Positions 35,060-47,754 of a stretch of 64,000 bases of DNA are shown here, in pieces; within the stretch, counting starts at the first letter, position 1, and every line of letters starts with the position of its first letter. The stretch is from Dentipellis sp. KUC8613 (Eukaryota; Basidiomycota; Agaricomycetes; Russulales; Hericiaceae), in the NCBI GenBank assembly GCA_002286715.1, contig NSJX01000007.1, positions 189,863 to 253,862 of the forward strand, written 5' to 3'. A model generated the notes under the pieces. It saw nothing but the letters and a program-made list of their open reading frames with translations. It had not been told where the DNA came from and did no database searches. Made by a program: the position numbers and the translations under genes.

Positions 35060-36835
35060 ATGTCCAGCGTGAGCCTCCCCAGCTACGCGCCCCCCGACCT
35101 CGGCCGCATCCCCTCGTATACCGCCGAGCCACAGAGCCATGAACGCCGTATCGCCCATGCGCTCGCGTACCGGAGGCCCTCCGCCGACTTTGTCAAGCAA
35201 AGCAAACTGGGCGGCGTCAGTTTGCACCTCAGCGCACCTGCCGGCGGAAGCAGCCTTCCGGTGTACGGGACGCGGGGGCCCGTGGAGGGCACTCTGGAGC
35301 TGACGAAAATCGAAGGCCTCGCTTACGTTGCGGTGAAGGTACGCCGTCGTCGTGGTCCGGTGCGCGTCGCCCATGCGCATGTTTGTAACCGCTTCGATTC
35401 GCAGATCGAAGGATTTTTGAAGCTCAAGGAAGTAGCGGGTGGCGGGACGACTTCGACCGTCCTCTGCAACGAGACGATCACCCTCTGGCGCAAGGGCATC
35501 GACCCGAGCCCATGTCCGACCCAATTTTCCTTCAGCGCCGTGCTTCCCACCGAGTTCTCAGACGAGAAGGGCTCATATGTGCGTCCCGCATTTTTTTTCG
35601 GCACGCCGCCGTGAACTATATCCCCCGCCCCGCAGTCGCTGCCCCCGACCTACGAGGCCCACCTCTCGGGTCTCCCAGGGTTCCAGGCCAACGTCGAATA
35701 CGCCGTCACCGCGATCGCAAGCAAGAACAAGACTGTCGTGCTCGGCATAGGCGCTACGTGCGTAATATGCCCTTTGTTCCGGTCCTGCGCGTGCTGATGC
35801 TGCGCGCAGCACCGTGACCTCGCCCTTCACGTACTATCCCCGCACACGGCCTGCCCAGGCGCTGCCGCCGCCGCCGCTCCCGACGTCGTATGCCCCGGGT
35901 CTGCAAGAAACGGCCCTGTGGCGTGCACACGAGAGCTCCCTGGTCTCGCGGGTGGCCAACTCCAAGGGGATCAGCTGCAAGGTGTGTGGATCGTTGCCGA
36001 GATCGGCTATAGGGTGTAGGTGCTGACAGGGTCCCAGCTATACCTCGCAAAGAGCCATGTGTTCCACATGCGCCAGCCGATACCGTTTCATCTGTCATTT
36101 TCCGGCTCTGCGATGTCCCTCGCGTCATTACTCCCGTTTCTGCCGACGCAGGGCCAGTCGCCGACAAAGTCGTGTATGCGCATACAGGTGCTCCGGCAGA
36201 CGAGTATAGACGTCAAGTGCGCTGCCCCGATATATTCTCATGCTCGACGTGCAGAACATTGACCCTGTATATTTCGCAGTAACGACTATATTCTGTCTGG
36301 CTCGAAGACGGAGATCTGGCGCGTCGTAAATGTCGGCGAGGGCACGTTCCGGCGTTCGGTGAGTCCCGCCCTGCCACCGCCATACGCACCTCGTATCTTG
36401 CTCACGCCGGCACAGAATGACGGCGGGGACTACCTCACACTCGCGGGCGAGATCAGGATCAATCCCGACGTGAGCGTGGGCGGCTTCAAAGCCGGCGGCC
36501 TGTGGGTGAAGGTGCGTCTCCATCCATTCATATCCCACTGCCCCTTCATCCCGGCTCTCGTCTTGTCGCCGGAGGCCCGCGCCCATATCCTTTCCTTGTC
36601 CATTCCATCTCGTGCTGACGCACGCGCACGGCAGGACTGCATCGTGTTCACGATCACGCCGCCGGACGCGCTCAAGGGCCCCATCGGCGACCTGCGCCAG
36701 GTCATCCCCGTGCGCCTCACGACGGACCCGTATGCGGCGGACGGCAGCGGCGCGTATGTCCTCCAGGCGAGCCCCGCGGAGTCGCAGGTGTTCGAGTTCG
36801 AGGCGCCGACGCTGCAGTATTATGCCCCTGCGTAG
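35060..36835 (+). CDS. Arrestin-like protein, paralog 1
   Basis: The protein starts MSSVSLPSYAPPDLGRIPSY. An arrestin N-like beta-sandwich follows: GPVEGTLELTKIEGLAYVAV, then after an intron IEGFLKLKEVAGGGTTST, NETITLW, PTQFSFSAVLPTEFSDE, then SLPPTYEAHLSGLPGFQANV, EYAVTAIASKNK and TSPFTYYPRTRP. The C-like half follows (VFHMRQPIPFHLSFSG, RIQVLRQTSIDV, GEIRINPDVSVGGFKAGGLW, DCIVFTITPP, VIPVRLTTDPY) and the protein ends LQYYAPA. About seven introns. Alpha-arrestins act as cargo adaptors for ubiquitin ligases such as Rsp5, and an LPPTY motif is visible at the centre, although its position within the fold makes a ligase-docking role uncertain. It is one of three related genes in the window (others at 45.4 and 53.0 kb). 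Confidence 0.85.
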
Positions 36836-39800
36836 TGTGCAGGTGGGTCGGCGCTATTGCTGTCCACAGGGGGAGAGAGGCGGGAGGAGGGGAGAGGGGA
36901 GGGGAGCTGTGTAAGTTATTTGGCATTTTCCGTTTCGTGTATTGCGTCCGTGTAGCAAGCAGCAAGCAGTATCATCGGCATTCGTTCGTTCCTCGTATAT
37001 ATCACTCGGAGTTCCTATACAGTCACGTATACAGTAGCTACCTACCACACACATCGGGTACATAACATACTACATATCCATCCGGATCGTTTGCATTGGA
37101 TATATACCGTGGCGGGGTGGGGGATGCATATGTAAGATGCGATGTCGACACGGCGGAAACTCAGATCTCAGTCCACGCGCGCGTATCGAATCTCGATATC
37201 TGCATGCATGCACGCACGCGCACATGGCCAGCTGCAGGGAGTCCGGACGGTCGCGCGTACCAGCACGTATGTCATACATATGCGAGGGGCCACCGGCCAT
37301 GTGTGGCAATGTGCACAACATCACCATGTACCCCGGGCCTCGAGCTTCGTGGGTCCGGATTCCGGAGCGCGTGCGCACTGGCACCCACCGGTCCTCCGCT
37401 GTCCGCTGCACGCAGCCGCGTGGCCATCTGAATCGTTCTATTGACGATTGACAGCGACAAATTGGTTTCCGGCGCGCTTCTGTGCTCTCTTCCCTGTCGG
37501 AGGGCTGGAGATGGATTTGGGATTTTGGGTTTCAAATGATGATGTTGGATGTGTATATGTATATGTATACGGCATCAGGGGATTGGATTTGAAACTCGGA
37601 GGTGCAGCGTGCAGCAGTCAAGAATTTGCTTCGTCCGAACTTTAACTTATTCGTATGCGTCGGGATCTCGGGCTGTTGATATTGAATGTACATGTGCGTT
37701 GCTCCGTAAGTATATATATATACGAGCGTTCTTGTCGTCACGAGGATTGTAGCTTCTGCGTCAGGGTTTGAGCTTGTATTGAATATGTGGCCACGGTGCA
37801 CCTTGTGTATACGCGAAGACGCGCATGAGCGTGTGGAAGTGTACGTGCACCCTCGTGGTGGCCCACGACGCGTGAACGTGAACGTGAACGTCAAGTCTTG
37901 AAGATGTCAGGCAGGACGTCGACGTGCTCAGCGCTCCGAGAACCGAGGACTGGGGCTTGAAGCTTGAAATTTGAAGCTTGGGGACCGACCCGGAGGATTA
38001 AGAACGCGCACTGTAGACCTAGACCCGCGCTGCGAAAATTTGCTGTACCGCCAGCAGGCGTTTTTCGAGCGCGAGAGAAATTTTGAGGAAGGTAAACCTG
38101 GTGGAATGGAGCATGCCTTCCGTGGCGCTGGCATCATGTGCTGCGTCGAAGAACGTGCGTTAGACTATACTTAACTTCACCTCGCTGCCGACGGCTGGTC
38201 ATGTGCAGAAGGGCCAAAAGAGTCAGCAGACGAGCGCACCTACATACGACAGCCAAGGACAACGCACGAAGGCTCCTCCCGGCGCCATGCGTGGTGAAGG
38301 ATATGCCGCGGTGTGTACTTATGGCGGTAGATATGCAGCCTGACAGACGGTCTCGGAAAGCTTAAGGTATTGATTAGCAATTGCAACATGCAATCTCAAG
38401 GCACGCCGTGCCGATAGAGATAGATGTGCACCGGTACAGCACCTGACGTCGCGTCGTGCCGCCGGAGGGCAGATGAATGAAAGATGCGACCTTCGCAGAC
38501 GTGGAGTGCGAAGGCCTGTCTCCGGAGGTAGGATAAGGTACGGGTCTGCGATTCGCTAAGACTCTGCTGTTAGTATTGCCAGATAGACGTGGACACAGGA
38601 ACGGGTCGTAAGTGTGTTCCTGGGGAAAGGAATAGGGCGGTGGCGGCGTTGTGGGGGTTTGTAGTGCCGAGTTACGAGGTGCGAGTTTGTACGTGGTGCC
38701 GTAGATTCGGGGGTCGGATGCCAGGTTGGTGATTGTTTGAGAGATTTGTCGCCGCATCGCGAGCAGTGGTTTCAACCATAGTGAAGCGTGGGTTAGTGGT
38801 TTGAGCAGGCCAGACTAGCAAATCACTACTCGCTTCAACCAGGTTCGCGAGGAGCGTTTTGGAGAGCTGGACAAAACAGAGCTCGCGAGGCGCGTGTGCA
38901 TCAAATCGCATTCAAACCGGATCAACGCACCAAGATCTACGGCGAAAACCTAACGCACGACCCGGCGCAGGGCTGCATCTGTCGTCTTCGAGCTTTGATG
39001 CATGGAAGAGCCAAGACCCCAGAGGCCCAGGCCGGCATTTGCTGCTGGACCTTTGCCGGAGGGGCAGAGACAGCTCGGCAGTGGCAGTGAGGAGCATCGG
39101 CAAATAAACCGGCAGGCCTGATTGCGAGGAAGATGGTTATATGAATAACTTATTGACAGCGTCGCAGAGATGAAACGGCTCGTCGCCGGACTCGCACCAT
39201 GGCCACGGGAACCAATTTAATTTACTCCAACCTGCTGGAAATCGGGTCCGATACCAGTCGGAATCTGTTATGTTGCTCGTATACAGTTGCGGTATATCGT
39301 TCTTGACAATTTGTAGACTGCGATTTGCCAATTACTAGACAAGACACGACGCCGTAAGTGCTTTCAGTGGGAGGGGACAGAATAGATGCGTAAGGTCAGC
39401 GCCAGGTTGGACACCGACGCGGAGCCAAGAAGGAAATGATAACGCCGATATCTTGGGTGCGTCATCAAGGGCGCGGTCTTAGGGGTCTCAGCGTGCCGCA
39501 TCCACTAAACATGCCCTGCTCATCTCTCTTCGCTTTGTGCTGCCCTGCTCCCGCAGCCTATACCCATAACTCCCCATAAGCCCCTCCTGTACCTCTAGTG
39601 TGCGTCGCTCAATTTTTTTTAGATTTATCAACGCGTCGCTCACGCTGCAGAACCCTCGTGTTCACCAGTCACCGGCCATTATCTCCCTCAACATTGCGAG
39701 AAGAGGTTGTATTCAGTGCTGGCCATTCTTTGAAGCAGAGCCGTCAAGCGTGGTTCTTGCAGCGCGAATCTCGCCTACCAGTGGTTGGATCATTTGACGG

Positions 39801-40398
39801 GCCCACGGCATGAGGTGAGTACGCGTCCACGATAATCACTTCCCAGTCGCGTCCAAGTCGCGCCGCTGCGACGTGCCAGGCTTCTCGAACGCGCCCTCAG
39901 CACCTCACCGAGCTGTCCACGTCAAGGCGCGCGGTTTTATCGATCGCGGCGGCATTCCGAGGCGCACTGGATGGCACATCCCCGCCTATAGACGGGCATA
40001 TGGGCGTCCACTGACGCTGATTTACGGCAGATCCACCCCTGCGCACCTTGGCGAAATCACACCCGCGAATACGCTCCCTTTCGACCTTCCACTCGCGCAT
40101 CTGTCATTCCCTTCCGAGCGCCACCATCATTCTGCGTAAATAACCCGTCGGTGCGCTGCCGTTTCGAGTGCCGCGACCAGTCCGCGTCTGACTCCTCTTT
40201 AACAGGGACCCGTACTTACCCTTGCTTGTCGACTGCGTGCAGCAGGACAGTGCGATCGCTGACGACGTGAATGCGTTGCCCTGGTCAGTCTGGCCACTGG
40301 CTCTATTCTTCGCAGCAGACCGTGACGCTCGCCCTATCAGAAATACCCATCCTGCATCGCCGTTTCACGCCCCGGCCGACGTAGCACCGAGCGTTCAT
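36836..40398. other. Gene-poor 3.6 kb region
   Basis: I find no gene here. Open frames are short, lack domain motifs and do not splice into one another. Short simple repeats occur: GTGAAC repeated three times near 37874-37893 and a TATATATATA run near 37712-37722. No terminal inverted repeats or transposase or reverse transcriptase motifs were noticed. The right end should contain the promoter of the 7-TM gene. Confidence 0.5.
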
Positions 40399-41855
40399 AT
40401 GGGCGACCGTCTGGTCGCTGACACGAAGTATGCAGACACGCTAAGGGACCAGATCATCCCCCTCGCAGTCGGATCACTATTCTACGGTGCGTCTCTCTTT
40501 CCCCTTCCGTAATCATACCTGCATCTGCGCCGTCTGAATATGCTCCCGCCGGCAGGAATCTACACGATTATAATTGTTATCTCTACCTATTTCCTCCTGT
40601 GAGCCGCCACTCTTCGCCGCTGTCTACGGTGATGTGGCGAAGAGCACTAGTACTGACCGGTGGTGCCGACAGAACCAAATGCGTGAGGTCGCGCGAGAAC
40701 CTGCTCATGATGTCCGCGACGATCGTGATGTACACCGTCGCGTCCGTGCACTGGGCCGTCAACGTAGCGTTTCTGTACATCTCGTTCAAATCCATCTACG
40801 GGCCGTTGCCGCACAGCACGATTGTGAGTCTGGACCACATGAAGGCGTTTCGGATTTATGTTTCGGTGGTCGTCGTGAGTGTTATATCTATTGGGAACAT
40901 ATGCGTGAGCACGCGGGCTCACTCGAGTTTGTGTGCCTAGTATGTATTTGGGGACGCGATTGTCTCCTGGAGAGCCTGGGTGCTGTGGCGGCGGCAGAAG
41001 TGGATACTTATCCCACCCGCAGTACTGTCCACCATCGTCATCGGTGCGTCCATATCTTTCACTTCCTCCAGAAGCATCTTGCTGACATGCACTGTACTAT
41101 AGCGATGGCGTGTGTCAGCGGAGGGGCATACGGGCTGAACAACGACCGACCGCTCCTGGTCATGGCTACGGGGATTATCGCATTTGGCGGGTCTCTCTTG
41201 ACCAACATCTGGGCGACGTCGCTCATCGCGATCAAGGCCTGGTAAGCCGCAGCTGCGTTCTCAGCCGTGCTCATCTCATCTGCGCGAAGGCAATATCGAC
41301 AGAACATACACATTCATTTGAAGGAAGGCACCGCGATGCTCAGGGCGGAGAGGATTTTCTCCCTGCTCGTCGAGTCCGGCTCTCTATACTGCTGTCTCCT
41401 AGTGCGCTCCTACACCCCGCTAGTAACCTACGCTTCAAAGCTTATCGGCGCCCCTACAGATCGTCTTCATCCTCGGCCAATTCGGGCCCCTCCCAGCCAT
41501 GGCAAGCTACATCATGGCCATCTGCGTCATCCAAATTTCGGTGCGTCCCCACGCCAAATTACTATTTTAGTCCATGTCTTCATTTCAAGTCCACATGCCG
41601 CGGCGCGCACAGGGCATCTACCCCACGATCATCCTCGTGCTCGTCTGCCTGCAGAAATCGCACTGCGACCGCCAGTTCACGTACGACTCGAGCCCGCCGC
41701 TGTACGCGAGCCAGCTGCGGCTGTCGACGATCGTCGATGCGGGCGTCGTGGAGCCGGTCACGAGCGTGTGCGATGCGGACCAGGCGAATTTGAAGGATGG
41801 TGATGGTACTGGTGATGTCGATGTCGATGTGCATGGCGTGGGCAGATGCCGGTGA
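40399..41855 (+). CDS. Seven-transmembrane protein of unknown function
   Basis: The spliced product starts MGDRLVADTKYADTLRDQII. It has seven hydrophobic helices: AVGSLFYGIYTIIIVISTYF; MSATIVMYTVASVHWAVNVA; YVSVVVVSVISIGDAIVSWR; ILIPPAVLSTIVIAMACVSG; VMATGIIAFGGSLLTNIWAT; SLLVESGSLYCCLLIVFILG; and MAICVIQISGIYPTIILVLV. A hydrophilic tail ends in Asp/Val repeats. The short loops and the charged RAWVLWRRQKW after helix 3 match a large 7-TM family expanded in mushroom-forming fungi, whose ligands and coupling are unknown. About eight short introns. An earlier in-frame codon region exists upstream, but the ATG at 40399 gives an N-terminus of expected length. It is not a recognisable pheromone receptor or rhodopsin (no retinal lysine motif seen). 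Confidence 0.8.
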
Positions 41856-42413
41856 TGTGATGTAGGATGCATGATGCGTGGGCATGCCAGTGCGCACTGC
41901 GCAGCGAGTTTGGGTTTGGGATGGGATGCGTTAAATAAGTTATTGATAGAGGGAAGGATTCTTGCATGTCGCATTGTACCACTATACCCATATCGAGCAT
42001 TATTGACTGACGGAAATATGGCAACCTTCCCGACCAGTTTTCAATAATTCAGACGTCGAAAATATCTGGTAAGCTTTCGTTGTGTAATGAACGCTTTGAC
42101 GTCCCAGGCCGCGGGTCAGCAGTATGGTGCTAACTAGCAATTACCCACTTGATCCCACGGGAGGTTCGACACCAATCCCAACTTACGCCACAACTCCGGC
42201 CCTCTCACGTCGCGAGCGAGACACGCGCATGCAGCAGAAGCCCAAGGCCCCAGTCGTCATTGTTCATATCGTGAACTGTCCTTGCGCAGACCCAGTAAAG
42301 TACGAGAAGCATTACACATTAAAAGACATGAGGTATCCCAACACACTCCATCCGTCCACTCTGCAGAGCCGAATCGCCCGTTTGCGGGCTGTCAGTGTCG
42401 ATGCGGCTCGGGC
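41856..42413. other. Intergenic between convergent genes
   Basis: 3' flanks of the 7-TM gene and the UNC93-like gene. A plus-strand frame at about 42.12-42.57 kb is not convincing. Confidence 0.5.
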
Positions 42414-44415
42414 TCATCGCGCCTCGGCGATCTCACCAGCCACAGCGTGCTCGGTGTATTCGTCCAAGTGCGCACTGCAACCAATTCCATGCATTAGTCA
42501 CCGTTGCGGGAGGCCTGAAAAGGTGAAGGAGGGACGTACATCGTCTCGTCCGCATCGTCGGTGGTGTCCTTGACACGGAGGTAGATCATGGGCAGCGCGA
42601 AGATCAGGCCGCCGACAAGGAGACACCATGTCGAGAGGAAGATGTTCATGTACCTGCACGCGGTGCATTGATCAGTTCCTGCATATACGATGAAACGCGA
42701 CCAGATTTGTGGCACTTACGGGAGTTTCACGGCGTCCGCACGCCAGACACCGGCTGCGCCAGCCGACTGGATCGACTTGTCTGAAGGAGCAGAACACGGC
42801 TCAGTAAGTCCTCGCCTTTGAGCATAGCAGTTTAGGAAAGCAGAACGCACAGAAGCCGGCAAAGTACGCAAGCTTAGCGGTGTCGTTCGACATGGCGCCC
42901 ATCATCCAGTACGCGGTGGTCTGCCACATCGCGTCGAGCATGCCGAAGACGATGTACAAGAAGACACGACCAATGAACGGCTTGTCGTTCAAATCCATTT
43001 TCTGCGCGTCGTTCGGGATGGACTCGCGGGTGTAGTTCTTCTGGTAAAAGTACGCCCAGATGTGCGCGGCGAAGACCATGAGGAAGAGCACGGTCCAGCC
43101 CGCGAACGCGCGGAAGCGGCGGCGGAGGCGCGGCTGGTCGAGCAGAACGGCGATCATGAGCGAACCGAATATCTGCGCGATCCAGTACACGAGCTCGTTG
43201 AGCGAGCGCGTGCGGATGTTGAAGAGCGCCGCGTTGTAGTCGTTGAATTCTGCGCGGGGTGTCAGGGTTCTGTACGGGGAAGTCCGGGGTCCGCGACGTA
43301 CGCCATGTGGTGAACCAGTTCGACGCGAAGAACATGGGGAAGAGCAGCATGATCATCGGGTCGGTCTTGAGCGCGATGAAGAGCCCATAGAATTCGGTCT
43401 TCCAGTGTGGCTGGCGCGGCGTGGTCACTTTGGTCCCGTCCGTCCGAATCATCTTGTTGGGATCCGCCATGAACAGCGGGATCGTGACACCGATGATGGT
43501 CAGAACCAGGAATCCAATCTGTCGGAGGATGAAACGATTAGATTCGCGCAAATGCGGTACACGGGGATACTCACGTAGGTTCCATTTCCAACTGGGGTAA
43601 TATCAAATTATCAGCGACGCGGAAACGAGCAGGTCGGAAACGCAAACGCACCAGCATTAGCCTAAAACGCCAGAGCGGAGCTGTGAGCAACGGTCTGCAT
43701 GCCCGAACGGGAACCGGACAACGCACCTTGGAGTGGAAATTCTGACCGAACGCGACGGACGCGCCGACGACACCGCCCAAGTTGAAGATGGACCAGAAGA
43801 TACCGATGAACATGCCCTTCTGGCCCTCAGTAGGATAGGCCATCATGAGCGAGCCCTGCGCAGTCCAGAGGAGACCAGCGCAGAGACCAAGAATGGCGCC
43901 CGCGACGATGACGAACGCGCCGGCTCCGGGGTGGATATTGGTAGCGCTGCATGACAGATAAACACGACGCCAAGACAAGACAGCGAACAGACTCACAGGT
44001 AGGAACCAACGTAGAGAGCATAACCCATGCTTCCGAGGAACAACGTGATTCTGGAACCAAGGTAGTTGTTGATGGTCCTGTGGGCGGCACTCAGCGTATA
44101 TCAAATAGAATGCGGGGTAGGCACGTACCCAGCGAAGAAACCAATGCCGGCGAACGTCGAGTACACCGCGACGTTGGCATTGGCACTCGTCGTGGCATCG
44201 AGCTGGCCACCCGCACCGAGACCGTTCAAGGCGTTGAACATACCAGGACCCATAAAACACGCGAAGCCGAGGAGAACGACCTGCGTGATGGGGTGGTAGT
44301 AGATGCCCTTGAGGCCAGTGGGGCGCTCGAAGATCTCAGCGGCATTGTGCGAGCCAGAATCGTCGCTGCTGCCGCTGCCGTAGCCCTTCTCCTTGTCGTG
44401 GACAGAGTCAGACAT
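42414..44415 (-). CDS. UNC93-like major facilitator superfamily protein
   Basis: The hydrophilic N-terminus MSDSVHDKEKGYGSGSSDDS precedes about eleven hydrophobic helices. Family landmarks: TQVVLLGFACFMGPGMFNAL, NGLGAGGQ, TINNYLGSRITLFLGSMGYA, LYVGSYLATNIHPGAGAFVI, AGAILGLCAGLLWTAQGSLM, MAYPTEGQKGMFIGIFWSIF, NLGGVVGASVAF, FFASNWFTTWQFNDYNAALF, RTRSLNELVYWIAQIFGSLM, and WQTTAYWMMGAMSNDTAKLA. The final 64 nt intron after DET joins to AHLDEYTEHAVAGEIAEAR with TGA at 42414. At least ten introns. Fungal UNC93-like proteins are orphan transporters of the plasma membrane or vacuole; the substrate is unknown. The minus-strand start at 44415 is the first ATG of the frame. Confidence 0.9.
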
Positions 44416-45447
44416 GGTGAGGATGTCGACTGTGGGGAAAGCGCGGGCTCGTGGGGGAGAAGAGCAACAGAGCTGGGGAAGCGCGTTGGCGGGTCGTGCG
44501 CCTGATATAGCAGCATCAGGATCTGGCCATCAATGGGAGGAAGCTGGTCGATTCTCCAGGGACAGAGGCCTGGCGCCTCTCCTCGCTGGCGCGTGCCTCT
44601 CGACCTTGTGCATCGCTTATCGTGCCCGTTCTCAGCGCACGCACGCGGCATCTTTAGCCCTCTTCTTGCTGTGTTCAGGCGGACCCATCAGCGGCTAGTC
44701 GTGGTTACATTTTTCGAGGAGGGGGTTATCCTTACTATCGAGGCCATATGGGCAAGCAAGCCGAGAACCATGCTCAGCGCCATGCACCACATGTGCTCCC
44801 TCTCGGACCCCACGCCATTGGCTGTCCACCTGACTGGTCTTGCGGTCGGTCCGGAACATCGCACAGCGAGACTATTAAGCCTCGAGCGCCGGGTGCAATG
44901 CGGGGTCGTTCACGACCAAAACGCGTAGAAAGTCGAGGCGGAGGACGAGACATGATGGAGACAGGTGTAGGGAAGTTGAAATAGACGATCCTACGCACGG
45001 AATTCGATTTCCTCCAACCAGTCAGGGACAGAAAACGGGACGTAAGCACGGCTAGATCCGTCAAAGGCTAAGCGGTCTGCTCGGGCCAAGCAAGCCGAAA
45101 TGTCGGGCAACTCTACTCTACGTTATTACATAGGTGTGCCACCGGACTCGGACACTGGGACAGAGCAGGTGCCTCGCATCGTATGCATATGCAAAATTGT
45201 GAAATTGTCAGTGAAACACCATGTCACCAGTCGGCACGTCGCCCCGCTGCATGTGCAGGAGCCCAAAGAGACAGATAACTCGCAAACACCGGGTAGGCAC
45301 CAACAGCCACCGTCCACGTACACATCATCAGGAGTGCGTGTATGTCACATATGCGATAGCAAAAGTAGGTCAGCGCGATAAGCAGCATCCAAATGAATGG
45401 GGATATGCCATGACACGAAGCAAGTGAACATCAAGACCCTCGAAGCA
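44416..45447. other. Intergenic 1.0 kb
   Basis: Promoter of the UNC93-like gene and 3' flank of arrestin-like 2. No coding or RNA feature could be supported. Confidence 0.5.
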
Positions 45448-47052
45448 TCATACTTCATATACCTTCGTCGCAGATGTCGACTTGGCAGAGCAGCTCGTCA
45501 GCCGCAACGGGACTGACTGCCTGAACGGCAGCACATGCGTATGGACGGCAGGCGCGTTGACGTGGAGCACCAAAACATCCTGCGCGCCCGCGGGCAGTCC
45601 GTCAGCACATCGCGGCTTATCGCGGCCGTGCGGGGAATGCACAACATGCGCACCTTCACGCTCAGCTTGTCGGTCATGAACCCGCAGCACTGCACGTCGG
45701 GCGGGACGCTGACCTCGCCCCACCAGCTGACCCAGCCGGGGCCCCTCTCCGCCTGAAACACGAGCCCCTCCGCGAGCGGCGTCCTGGCCGCAACGAAGCG
45801 GCCTTTTGGGTGCAGCACCACCACGCCTGTCGCGCGCGCATCAGCGGTGATGTGGCGCTCGATGGACACCCGCACGGGCCCGGGCCGGCGACTGCCCCCC
45901 AGGAGCGGCTGGCGCACGCTCCCCGGGAGCGAGCTCGCGAGTGAGGTGACGGATTGGCTCGACGCTATCGGATGGAAGGACGATAGGGGCGTCGGGTCGA
46001 GGAGGAAGGGCGTAAGGTACACATCGGGCGCGCTCAGTGTGATTCGGAAGTTGATGCGCTCTGTTATGGGGGTAATCTGGGAGCCTGGCAGGTATATCTG
46101 GATCAACAACGTCAGGTGCCTGTCAATTTCGGTGGTATGGATTGGGGTCACCTGCGTCTCGATGGGTGGGGCATCGCGATCCGCCGACGAGATCATGTCG
46201 TTGAACAATATGTCTCCGCGCTTTGACGTGTTTGGCCGCAGCGTCAGTGGGGCGGAAATTGGTGGTCGTGTCAGTGGCTTGTATGTGAACGGCACACGGA
46301 GCCTGGCAGTCCAGATAGCTCGTCAGTTGTTGTCTGGTAGCCAATACAAGGCACAGGCGTACCGAGTCTGTCGTCTCCAAAGCAGCGGACCCATACGTAC
46401 CCGTGTGACGGCAACGACAAATTCATATTGCACGCTGACTCTGAACCCGGGTATTGCGGTGAGGCGACTGTCGAAGCTGGGGGGTAGCAGCTGGCGTCCT
46501 CGGCCGAGACCTTCGTGGTATGTGGGTACTTGTGCTCGGAACGTGAACTCGTAGGGTGCTGGTCCTTCGTGAAGCTGATGGTCCCACGAGTATAGCGTGT
46601 CGGACAACAGCTGAGTCGACCCTGACCCTCCGCCCGCGACTTCTCTCACCCTTATCGATCCCTCCATCTGCAGAAGCGTCAGTAAAGGAACAACAGCGAG
46701 CACAATGCTCACGTACCCGCACTTCCACAGAGATGATGCTGGAGACCTTCGACAGCGTAACCAGCCCGCTCACGATGCTCCCGCTCGTGTACATGGGAAT
46801 CCGCGAGTCACCCGTGTGGCCCGCCAGTACAAGTGTGATGATATTCTCTTGCTTAATGAAATGTCGCGACGACGTCAGCTCGGTCTCTTCAGCGGGCCTC
46901 GCAGGGAGTGGTTTTTCGTTGGGAGGCCTGTTTGGGGCAAAGGGCTTCATTGGGGCAGCCTTTCTTTCGTGGCATCGTGAACGTGAAGGGTGGCGCGAGA
47001 CAGAGATGCTCGATGATGGCGTGAGCGATTCTTCGGAGTACGGGTGCGGCAT
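45448..47052 (-). CDS. Arrestin-like protein, paralog 2
   Basis: It starts MPHPYSEESLTPSSSISVSR, a Ser/Pro-rich tail. The N-like sandwich follows: NIITLVLAGHTGDSRIPMYT, SIVSGLVTLSKVSSIISVEV, then after an intron EGSIRVREVAGGGSGSTQLL, SDTLYSWD, YEFTFRAQVPTYHE, LLPPSFDSRLTAIPGFRVSV, YEFVVAVTR, LRVPFTYKPLTRPPIS. The C-like half: LTLLIQIYLPGSQITPITER, INFRITLSAP, VRVSIERHITADARATGVVV, GEVSVPPDVQCCGFMTDKLS. An intron of about 80 nt after SVKVK-type sequence leads to DVLVLHVNAPAVHTHVLPFR and a stop at 45448-45450. The same block order as the genes at 35.1 and 53.0 kb shows common descent. The central LPPTY of paralog 1 is LPPSF here. It is divergent from YAE1. Confidence 0.82.
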
Positions 47053-47754
47053 GGTTGAGAGCAGCGGAGGGTAGAGATGGAGGTGAAGACGGCGAGAAGA
47101 GGCTACATAGCTTGCTTCTCGTGGGGAGCGCGCAGCTATACGTATGTGGTGGAAGTAGTTGTGGGAACTGATGGCGAGACGGGTTCATTGCCATGTCTGG
47201 ACGTCTCGCAGAAGTATGGCAGCCAAGGACGTCGATAATGCTCTACAAACCTATAAGCGGGGGAGGCCCGGCATTCAAACAATGGGAAGGGAAGAAGACG
47301 CTGCACCTATGCGCTGGCCCTGTGAGAGCGTCGACACAGGCCGTGCTGATACCGTCAAGACACATGGATCGCGGTGCCATTGAGTGGAGACAGTTGCAAT
47401 AGAACAACGCACCGACTTTGGCGTCGAGATCACTCATTGGTGATGACGACTGAGTATTCACTCTTTGTGGATTGAGCAGAAAGTACACTGAGTCCACAAA
47501 CTGTGCAAGAGAATGCGGTCGAGGATGCAGTCGATGGAGGAGTTACACGGTGTCAGGGCACGAGCTTTCAAAGGAAGCGCCGCACCCACGGGAGCCCACA
47601 ACACGGAGATTGCCGAGATCGTCGATCGAAGTCTCCGCCGCGGCAGCATCGGCCAAAACCAAAAACTGGAGAGAACAGCCGACGTAGCGCCGCGCAGCCT
47701 CGTCCTGACACTCGCACTCGCATCTGTCCAACCACACGCGACGCAGACAAAAGC
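47053..47754. promoter_or_regulatory. Divergent promoter region, arrestin-like 2 / YAE1
   Basis: 702 bp between opposite start codons. The YAE1 coding frame continues open upstream of its ATG to about 47.50 kb, but without conserved residues, so I treat that part as leader. Confidence 0.45.

Noticed and set aside
38374..38775. 133-codon minus-strand frame with PPPPYSFPQE
   Set aside because: It looks faintly like a Pro-rich arrestin tail but has no arrestin strands around it and does not splice to anything.
47503..47754. N-terminal extension of YAE1 by about 84 codons
   Set aside because: Open by chance; the residues lack conservation, and the ATG at 47755 directly precedes the acidic family-like N-terminus.
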